A DNA stretch of 64,000 nt from Fasciola hepatica. Taxonomy: Eukaryota; Platyhelminthes; Trematoda; Plagiorchiida; Fasciolidae. Positions 56,101 through 64,000 of the stretch are shown here, one piece after another. Location: the NCBI GenBank assembly GCA_948099385.1, contig CANUEZ040000156.1:3782001-3846000 (forward strand). Reading direction: 5' to 3'. The notes beneath the pieces were generated by a model. It was not told the origin of the DNA, searched no databases, and saw only the letters and a list, made by a program, of their open reading frames with translations. Within the stretch, counting starts at the first letter, position 1; each line of letters opens with the position of its first letter. Made by a program: the position numbers and the translations under genes.

Positions 56101-57925
56101 GTTTATATACGACCAAAACTATGGCTTATCCTCGTCAACACATTCTCTCCGAACTTCTGCTATCTCTGCCTGACTTCAAAGTCCTGTCCGCGACGTAAGG
56201 CACGTAGCATGCCGCAATGATACACCTGGCTCATCACATACTGCCTTCATTTGCTATCATAACCCACAGCTGGAACTACTTCCAGAATACCGATCTCCCC
56301 ACTTTCTTTAGGCCCTGATTACTTTCCTAAAATTCTGATAGTTAAATTTCTGTTGATATAATAATCATAACCCCCAGCTGGAACGTTCTTCAGGCCGCCA
56401 CGTCTCCGGTCTCCTTTTAGATCATACCGGTTACTTGGGTAGCCATCGGTCTACTAGGGGCAACTCTGGCATTACCGCACGGACTAAGTGAATCAGACTG
56501 GTCGACCTGGACTACCTTCCCCCTTGGAGGGCCATGCTTCTAAACTTAAACTCATGCCATCCGGTGCTGTGTATAGCCTCCCACATCGCACGTAACTGCG
56601 ACTACAGTGGTGCTACCCGGGTTAAAAGACGCCATAACAGTTGTATCGGACCGCGAGGGCGTATTCCCGATATCAAACGACATCACGCACTGCCCCGACA
56701 ATTACTCTCACCATACCCTCCAGTGGGTCGCTGTGGTTCCCAAATCATGACCGGAATCCTACCATTGCCCTTGAATTTCCAATTTGCTTTCCCCGTATCG
56801 CCAACCAACGCAATCTTGGTCCATTTTTGCCTGCTACTCAATCATTTTCCTCAAGAACAGCTAGTCCCGTCTGGTGAGCACGCCCATTCTCGGGCCTCAG
56901 TTTGTGACCCGAAGTCAGTGATAAACGTGAACTCCATAACACGAAATACCAGTCACTCGCTGCTGGCCCAAACGTGTCGCTATATTCTTTTGCTGTACGT
57001 AAAGAAAGGTTTATCATTACATCCAACTATATCCGTTGTTGCATCGGGGCTGGTCCTCTGCAAACCATTGCCACAGGACATGCGCACTCAAATTTTGTCT
57101 TTTCTCCTTACTTTCACACGTCTGCTGCATCTTCGCGTTCTAGATGGCTGCCACCCCAATGAACTCTTTTTGGAATCCCCAATCAGGCATCCAACCATCA
57201 TTCATGTTGCTTCGACAGGACAATAAATTCCATGCGAAAGATCTCTCTCCTTGCCCACTTTCAAATACAATGTCTTTTTCTCCTTACAGCAACGAAATTA
57301 CCTAAAAAAGGACAACTAAAATAAACTTACCCGACCTCACAGTCTCACTCGTTTTTAGGTTTCCATACGACTGTCCACCGGCCTCGGGATTTGCCCAAAT
57401 GACATCAGGGAAATACCACTCATTACCCTGCTCACATTGCTGATCGACGACTTGACGCTGGTTTTATCCCCCACCTTGTCCGGATATTCATTGATGGAAA
57501 CCTCCTTCCAGTGTCTCGAAATCGATCCTTCTAGACGCCGGCCGCGGAGTAGAAATATTTCGTTCTACATGACCTGATTATTACTCGATCTCTCGGTCAG
57601 CCGACGTTTAAACCTTTCTTGTATATGCTACATCTTCCACACACTTTAATAACGCTTTAACCAGCTGCCCTGCTTTTGTCAAACTCTCCACTACATCTTG
57701 CTCCGGAAACCGAAACCGCTTTGCAGTTACCGAGTTAACCTTTCCCAATTTAGTTAATTCAAACACTGTCTAGTCCCATCGTACCGTTACTAGGATGTGC
57801 AAACCCGACTTTTGGAAGTTGTAAATATTCCATATTGTTGGGATAAGCTTTACTCTTTGATCACGCCTTGTGCATGTGTCTTGACCCCAGCAGCGAAAAG
57901 TGACCATATTATTACCTTTTACAAT
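56100..57925 (+). repeat. Unrecognised long repeat, plus-strand copy (family U)
   Basis: Inverted partner of 41580-43250. The internal block at 56367-56460 (CATAACCCCCAGCTGGAAC and GGTTACTTGGGTAGCCATCG) and the 3' block at 57700-57925 correspond in order and spacing. A second, shorter version of the CATAACCCACAGCTGGAAC motif at 56260-56280 suggests a local duplication. The longest open frame of the window (56534-57226, 230 codons) lies in this copy but is not preserved in the minus-strand copy. Confidence 0.6.
56534..57226 (+). other. 230-codon open frame without recognisable domain
   Basis: This is the longest uninterrupted frame in the window. It reads like non-coding C-rich DNA: many Leu, His, Ser and Pro, no known motif, no signal of selection that I can see, and open frames in two other frames over the same bases (56641-56877 plus and 57026-56838 minus). 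It lies in repeat U, whose other long copy (42800-41900 minus) does not keep it. I doubt that it is a gene, but list it because of its length. Confidence 0.3.
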
Positions 57926-58329
57926 TAAAGCATGACTAAACATATGAAACCTGGATGCTTTCAGTACACTCCTGCTTGTCCATGTGACGCCCTCCCGCAC
58001 ATATGGACTCGGTTTTGGTTGTAACGTGTGGGGTTTCTGCAAGATAGAAACGACCGCCAATAAACCCTCATTCCGTTTTTGTCGTTCCAGATGTTCCTGC
58101 AGTGACCCAGTCTGGAGAGCTTGATGGGACAAAAGAAGAACGACTGAACAACCAGAATATACCCCCTTTTGCTTCAACCATTTTCTGCAAATAACTGCTA
58201 GACTCTATCAAAGAACCGTTACTGCCTGAACCAGCGCAGCCACGTTTTCTCTCACAACTGTGTGACTACATATTCTCTACCTTTTTACGCCTTCCCTCTC
58301 TCCGAATATATGCTCAGTCGGCCGTCGTG

Positions 58330-59560
58330 TTAAACTGTGTGGTTGTCACTGGGGAACGACCCCACTCCAGGCTGTGCAAATGCTGTGGTTCACTGAGTAA
58401 ATTACGTTTGCCGCCAGTGTCAAAGGTTGATCATTCCTGGCTGTTACAAATTTGGCGGCCCCTAAAGGAAGCCGAAAATGTTCGTAGGGAAAAACTTGAA
58501 TTTGGAGAGCCATCGGAACCGTGGTGGAGTCAGGTCAGCGGAGTTCTCAACACTATCATGGCATTCATTTCTTCCGCCATCAGCGGAGACGCTTTGCGGA
58601 CTCAGACAAAGCCAACCCCACCGACCCCCGAAAAATGTTTTGGGGGCAAACATTTTAACCTCTGGGCGGAAAACGCCAAAAAAGTGCAATAAATTTGTCG
58701 CCAAAGAGTATCAGGCTTCCTTGGTACTGTCCCTTCTCGAGGGTGAAGCTCGAGAAATCGTACGGGAGAACGGCCTTCTAAAAAAGGGGGTGCAGGAAGA
58801 TACATTCCTTTGTATACGCAATCACCCGATGGGTGAAGAAAATCCCTTTCTTTTTCAATTAATCTTTAAAGCACGGGTACATCCGCCCCGGACAGAATGG
58901 TCCAGCTGGTGGGGAGATAGCGGTTGTGGGCCCTCAAAGGCCTTCCCAGATCTGTACGAGACCGCTCGGTAATAGGATGTATTATTTCAAGTTCGCCTGG
59001 GGGTTCATCACTTCGAATTGCTTAAAAAACGTGTCATCGAGCCATCCGAACCAACACAGGCGGCTTTGCACACCACTCTAGAAATTGAGTCCGCTGAACG
59101 ACTGTTCACCCAACTACTCTTGATTCAACTATCCTATCTCACTTATACAAGGTTCTCCTGAACGAGAATAGTTCCCTCACCGTCTTCGAGGTCCCAATCT
59201 TTCGAAGGAGTGGGAAAGCCTTTCCAGCGGAATTACTGGCAAAGACGGCTGATGAACCCAGGAACTTCTTTATACAACCAGCGATTGTGGGCACAGGCAA
59301 GTGAACGAGGACACAATCGCCTGGGTGAGTCCTCAAATCCAGATTATATGACCTACTTTGTCCGTATACTTGTCTAGTATTGAGAGGTTTGCCTTACTTG
59401 TAAACCTTAAGTTGGCTGGTACTTGGATGAGGGCATTATTAGGCACGGGGCAGCTTGTCCCGTGATACGGCCTACTAAACTGCCACCAGGAATTGCCATC
59501 CATACTAAACGCAGGCAGACAGGAGCTGCAGCTAACTGACAGCCGATAGCTGTGTAAGTC
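58330..59560 (+). mobile_element. Gypsy-like LTR retrotransposon remains: gag and protease
   Basis: Plus-strand pieces encode a capsid-type Gag followed by a protease. Gag: KCFGGKHFNLWAENAKKV (58634-58690), then, one frame over, NKFVAKEYQASLVLSLLEGE and AREIVRENGLLKK (58690-58790), then VRLGVHHFELLKKRVIEPSE and ALHTTLEIESAERLFTQ (about 58990-59110). This order fits the Gag of flatworm Gypsy-like elements (FxxWxxRxExYL, LLSLLxGEA, QxxxGLxxFELRxRV, AxxxAxxxExAERL). The protease is a remnant: VNLKLAGTWMRALLGTGQLV (about 59400-59460), where the usual ALxDTG is ALLGTG, so the catalytic Asp is lost. No LTR was found upstream. The polymerase is not recognisable downstream. Confidence 0.7.
58462..59115 (+). 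pseudogene. Gag fragment of the Gypsy-like element
   Basis: Two open frames overlap: 58327-58692 (121 codons) ends just after the first Gag motif, and 58478-58972 (164 codons) carries the second. One frameshift near 58690 separates them. A stop at 58972 and another frame change precede the VRLGVHHFELLKKRVIEPSE block. In intact elements this protein forms the cytoplasmic particle that packages element RNA. There is no sign of a zinc knuckle in the readable part. The piece is decayed. Confidence 0.65.
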
Positions 59561-60945
59561 TCCGTCGACAAGTAAACATACCGCAAAAACTAATGGTCCC
59601 TAGTTTCCAGCTTTGAGAAGTAGTTCTCTGAGTAGAATTTTATGATCACATAATGCGGTTATTGGCCTGCCCGAATAACACATACGCATAGGTGGTATTC
59701 ACCTGCGCTTCTGGCCCGCGCGAGGGAGACGTGCTGAACAGGTTTCAGGCAATAGTATTGGTAGAATTTAACAGTCGGTGTCACAAACACAGATCACAGA
59801 CTCATCGGTTGAGAACAAACCAAACACGGTCTTCAGGAAATACTCCAACTTGTTGGCCTGAGCAGACAGAGATATTGGTCAAAAGGGGGTGATGCAACAT
59901 CAAATAGACTCTGGGGATGCCTAACCCATTCGTGTACCTCTACGATGCACTCCACTGCAGTACCGGTAACCGCTGCAAATGATCCAGCAGAAGCTATACC
60001 AAGGGGTCATTCGACCACAGACTCCTCCGTGGGTATCTCCAGTATTACTCACTGCGAGCAATAAGTGGCCAAATATGTACAAATCCCGACACCGAAACAA
60101 GGTTGATCCGTAACTTCCACGATACTGAATTGGCGAATGACCAACATCATAAAATATATAAAAACCTCAAATGTACGAACGGGAAGACTCAAAAACGAGA
60201 ACCGAGTTCACTTGGTGCAACAGAGAAGTGTAAAGCTTGTGCTGGTTTTCACGCCTCGGCCCGGAAGCTCACCTGTTTAAACTTTTTCCCAGCATGCCTA
60301 AGCGGTTTACTCAGGTTTCCCACGTATGCCTATGGGTCTGAAGTCAGGTGACCCTAACGAAGCACTCACTCGTACGTACAGTTTTTCCGTGTAACGGTCT
60401 GATCATTCATTTTGGGATGAACGCGTTTGCGATCATAAAGTGTGGGCCTTTTCAATACAGAAGCAAGTGAATCACGCATGTCCAAGAAAGGGTATGACAA
60501 AGTGTAGAACTATGGGACTAACAGCCTTTCGTATGTGTGTATGCGTATGAGGGGATGTGTATACGTGTGCGATGAAACCACAATGGTCACCGCACATGAG
60601 TTGTTCCTCAACAATAAAACAGGGGCTTGTAGACACTATTGTGCCCTGAAGGGGGTTGGGGGTTTGGGGCGAATGTCTTTTCGGGCTTACGTATGTGTGT
60701 GTATGAGCGGACGTGCATGCTAGAAAAAAAAACAGTCACAACTCGTGGAAACGTCTCCTGGATGTCGGACAATAGTCGAGCACCGAGGGCATTATAATGA
60801 CGCACTGGATTTTGGTGACAAATTGTTCCAATCAACTATATTGAGTTCGGTAACCAATGTCGATGCGCGAGTGCACACGCGCAGGGAATCGTGAGTATAC
60901 AAATGTGTGCCACTATAAACTTGCGCGAGTTTGCCCCTTGGTTTG
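59561..60945. other. Unassigned stretch, including GT-rich DNA, between Gypsy and BEL remains
   Basis: About 1.4 kb without recognised coding. The part at 60520-60720 is rich in GTGTGT/ATGCGTATG motifs. On the minus strand it follows the BEL/Pao integrase C-terminus, so an eroded 3' LTR of that element could lie at about 60300-60940; I see no second copy to confirm it. Confidence 0.4.
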
Positions 60946-60949
60946 CAAC

Positions 60950-62250
60950 TTGCGGTGAAGTGTTACTGGAATACTGAATCCGTGACTTCGATTGATCGGT
61001 CTTCACCTCCCAGAAGGCTGATGTTCCACACAAAGCGAGTCAGTTTTCCCCTGGCGGTCCTAGCCCTCATAGTTCTTATCGACCCGTCGAAACTGCTAAT
61101 GAGTTCCCCGGCATTTCCCAAGGGCTACGTGTTATAGTGAGCTTGTTTGCAGGAGATCATGACCACATCATCAACTTTGAGTGGCTTTCCTTTGGTAAGC
61201 CACCTTTGCCTGGCTTGTGGAATCGGCAGGTACTCTCTTAGCCATCGCTTACAAAACACTCTGGCCAAGTAAATGGCCTGTTTCCACCCGCGTAAACAAC
61301 TAGCACGGAGGCTCGCCGGCCCTCGAAATCCAAAGTTTTACTTTGAAGTCAGCAAATCTTTCGGGGTGGGAGCAAGATTAGTGGGGTCGCTGGAGGATAC
61401 TGGGACCACGGAGCGATTGTTCAAGATTCTCTAGACTTCTGTCATCAAGGTGCTCAGTGTCTCATAGCCTGGCGGTTGTCCTTCAATTGGCGACGGCAGT
61501 ATCCTTCTAATGAACCCAATCAAGCCTTCCTGCACTCCACCGCGGTGACTGGCCTGTGGAGGATTGAAGTGCCATTGGGTGCCATATCTCGCGGTTCGGT
61601 TCAGCGGCTCAACTTCGTCCACTTTTTGGTGCCAAAGCTGCAGTTCCTGTTGAGCGCTCATAAAATTTGGCTAAATATCGGAATAAATGTTCGACAGCGT
61701 GCCTTTTTCTTACGCAAAGCACTTCAGAGCCCGGAGGAAGGAGCCAATGGTTATCGAATGCTTGACTTCATGCACTTCGCAATGTACCCACGTAGATTCT
61801 TCATCCATTTCCACACCTGACCCATAATAGTCTGAAACTAGTGAGTCCGGTGTCGCAAAACGGCCATCATCTCGTGATTACTCAACACTCCGGCTACGGA
61901 GCCATATGTTGCTTGCCCGCGACAGCCAGGCTTCTTCTACGTTGTACAAAATGTCCTTATACAAGTTGCATACCCGCTCCTATTCCCAACATCCAAAACC
62001 GCCTCCGGATAATACGCGTCACCTGGCTACTCCAGGCGCATCCCTCCAAAGAGGGTATACTCTGAATCAGCAAGTCTATCACGGGTTGCCGAGCCGGCAG
62101 TAACATGAGATGCCTCGCATCAGAACTCAGGTGAGGGTTCGTCAGTCTACTACCTACCCTTAGTAGTCCACGGAGGAGCTCTGTGTTTAGAGGTTTCGAG
62201 TTGTTCTTTGGGAACAAAGTTGACTGGTTCTGTCCCTCCGGAATCCCCAA
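60950..62250 (-). mobile_element. BEL/Pao-type LTR retrotransposon remains: integrase
   Basis: Read on the minus strand from high to low: the pre-integrase segment LLRGLLRVGSRLTNPHLSSD and ARHLMLLPARQPVIDLLIQS with RIIRRRFWMLGIGAG (62200-61960). The catalytic core end follows: WHFNPPQASHRGGVQEGLIG and FIRRILPSPIEG (61580-61480), with the catalytic glutamate of GGVWE kept although W is Q. Then LNNRSVVPVSSSDPTNLAPT (61440-61380) and the C-terminal segment KRWLREYLPIPQARQRWLTK, LKVDDVVMI, PLGNAGELISSFDGSI and RTARGKLTRFVWNISLL (61260-61000). This order is characteristic of BEL/Pao integrases. RT and RNase H are not readable above 62250. Confidence 0.75.
61957..62250 (-). pseudogene. BEL/Pao pre-integrase zinc-finger segment
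   Basis: The open minus-strand frame (97 codons) carries LLRVGSRLTNPHLSSDARHL, MLLPARQPVIDLLIQSI and SSQVTRIIRRRFWMLGIGAG. In BEL/Pao elements this segment reads GLLRVGGRLxxA-LPxxHPxTxLIxxxxH-HAGxxxxLxxxRxxFWI and binds zinc through H-H-C-C. The first histidine region is PARQPV here (H to Q) and the C-C pair further on is lost, so the finger is defective. Confidence 0.7.
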
Positions 62251-62948
62251 AATCTTAGGGGACAGCCTCGAATTGTATCATCTTGAGTGGGTTACTGTCT
62301 GCTGATTATAGCTCATTAAGAGTTGCTGGACCCGTAATTAAGCCGCTGAACTTATGGATACCTTTCGTGATCAACAAATGTCTCCTTAATCTGGCCAACC
62401 ATACCAGCGATGAGGGCTTCCTAATCCAACAGGAGAATCTAGCCAACCTTGGAAAGATAGACTTAAGCTCGCTACTGCCACTATAGTGCCTTTGGTCTCC
62501 ACTTCCTATTCAAGAGATAGTTTCAGTTCGTAAAATGTCTACCCCGTTCAAGCATGCAGGGAAACGTCCGCCCTCCCGTCCATGCTTCTACCCGCCAAAA
62601 ACTATTTACACCTCGGGAAAACAGGTCCGCTGGGTCATGGAAGGACTTAACATGGTGCCACAGATTTACGATGGTTTTGCCGTGCATGATTGGTAACCCA
62701 TTACCGATGAAGAGCTGACACTACTTCTGACGTTTTGACGTATTACAGCATAATTTTTGGGCTCGCCCAAAATTTGGCTGGCCAGCTATTGGAGTTCAAG
62801 CACCTCATTTTCGCTTTTGCTGCCCCAAAAGCCAACAAGGCTGCACTGGGTCTAAGGTGCGGGATCGAGACGGATCTCAGAGGGCTTTTGCAAGTAGGGT
62901 CCTCGCGTTGTGGCATCTGTTACCCAGAAGCCACTATCCGTTTGCTAC
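62251..62948. other. Unassigned stretch between BEL/Pao remains and LTR
   Basis: About 0.7 kb. The expected upstream part of the BEL/Pao polymerase (RNase H, RT) should lie here on the minus strand, but I cannot read it. The plus-strand frames 62283-62486 and 62735-62953 have no known motif. Confidence 0.4.
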
Positions 62949-63296
62949 TGTAACGGTTATTCTGATTGTGGGTAGCGAGTAGCCAAATTAAAGAATCCCA
63001 AAGTCAGAACGAGATTAGCTCGCTGATTCTACGGTAATGAATAAACAAATTATATGCACGTAAATTATGTGCAGACCTCGACTGTGCGGCCATAACATTT
63101 ACCAACAGGAACCGGTGTTCGGCAGAGGTCACTGTCAGTTACGACCGTCACGACAGTCAGAGTTCAAATCGAAAGGGCGCCACTACAAATGGGCGAAATA
63201 TAAATAAGCGTTCAAAGGCAGTGTTTGACGTGTGTTGCACTTGTTCGAGGATCAATAAAATAAGTGGCATAGTCTCGACAAGGCACTTGTGTGACA
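62949..63296 (+). repeat. 348-bp LTR-like repeat, independent copy
   Basis: It starts TGTAACGGTTATTC and ends TTGTGTGACA, with inverted ends TGTAAC/GTGACA, and has an AATAAA at 63254-63259. It aligns over its full length with 25262-25609 and has the same length, but is clearly diverged, so it is an older, separate insertion. The flanking pentamers GCTAC (left) and ACTAC (right) match at four of five bases, which fits an eroded target-site duplication of a solo LTR. Confidence 0.7.
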
Positions 63297-64000
63297 ACTA
63301 CCAGGGAAGGTTTCCACAAATGTACTTTGAACCGCCCACCTAATCCTCTCATGAAAAGGTCAATATCCGAAGAGTGGGTAGGGGTACTGATTCACCCCAA
63401 CCTGCTTAATAACTCAAGTCAGTGCATTGTCAGTCGCCTTGGGTTACCTCTGCTTTTGGTTAGTGGCAGACGTCGTTACAGGGTTTCTTGGAAGTACTTT
63501 TCAAACGTCCGCGTCCTGAAGTTTCGCCTGAAGACAATGTCTTTGTCGATGCACAAAGAAAATAGCTTTGGCGAAATCGGAATACGTAGACTAAGTTTAA
63601 AATTCATAGCTTAATAGAGACTGAGTTCTCGAAGAAGAATCGAGATAGTTACTAGGTGTTTGGAACATCGGGGAGTTTACTGCGTGATATAATCAATTTA
63701 AAGGTACACCTGGAGCAAAACATAAGTAAATTTGAACACCGATGGGATAATAACGCGGATGGGAAGTTGCATAAGTTAAGATGTTTTATACAACCTGCGG
63801 TTCAGTGCTTGGTTCAAAGCTCCTGTTACTTCACAAACTATTTCATGTCACGTCCCAATTTGAGGTTTCGATGAATTAACTGCGTTGTATATCGTAAAGG
63901 TTGTACCAAATTAGATTCAAAAGTACTTCCGAGACCAAGCAAGGGGGCTGGACCCGCGGGGGAATGCATGAGGGATAAATAAAATAAATTCAATGTCAAC
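63297..64000. other. No gene recognised at the right edge
   Basis: About 0.7 kb of AT-rich sequence. A plus-strand frame at 63291-63614 (107 codons) starts inside the LTR repeat and has no known motif. Nothing is called. Confidence 0.45.

Noticed and set aside
1..64000. Search for an operon, phage, defence system or biosynthetic cluster
   Set aside because: The window is eukaryotic and repeat-rich; no run of adjacent intact genes exists on either strand.

Overview
The window looks like repeat-dominated nuclear DNA from a flatworm (Platyhelminthes). My best guess is a tapeworm with a large genome, but I infer this only from the kinds of retrotransposon present and from very short candidate introns. 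Nothing bacterial or viral is visible: no operons, no long intact open reading frames, no rRNA, tRNA or CRISPR. Almost every recognisable coding block is a decayed retrotransposon broken by stops and frameshifts. Only a few short blocks, bounded by good splice signals, look like exons of resident genes.

Layout. 0.5-5.8 kb: two head-to-tail RTE-type non-LTR retrotransposons (+). 7.85-10.4 kb: a third RTE copy (-). 10.4-14 kb: AT-rich, apparently non-coding. 14.0-14.6 kb: two candidate host exons (-) separated by a 19-nt GT-AG gap. 14.7-18.05 kb: a near-complete but decayed CR1-type LINE (-). 18.87-37.02 kb: one 9.08-kb segment present twice in direct tandem at about 99.9% identity. Each copy holds a candidate multi-exon gene (-), a 348-bp LTR-like repeat and a 5'-truncated CR1/jockey-type LINE (+). 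37-41.6 kb: no gene recognised. 41.6-43.3 kb: a repeat (-) whose inverted partner lies at 56.1-57.9 kb. 44.3-47.2 kb: two CR1 copies (-). 47.9-48.2 kb: a Gypsy reverse transcriptase fragment (+). 49.5-54.0 kb: a CR1/jockey LINE (+) interrupted by about 430 bp of foreign sequence. 58.3-59.6 kb: decayed Gypsy gag and protease (+). 60.95-62.25 kb: BEL/Pao integrase remains (-). 62.95-63.30 kb: a third copy of the 348-bp LTR.

The elements do not work together as a system; the window is a layered record of insertions. The parts most worth a second look are the recent 9-kb tandem duplication and the gene fragments in it, the possible 19-nt intron, a 26-bp inverted templated insertion inside the first RTE element, and the inverted pair of an unrecognised repeat. 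All family assignments come from reading translated motifs by eye; no database search was run.
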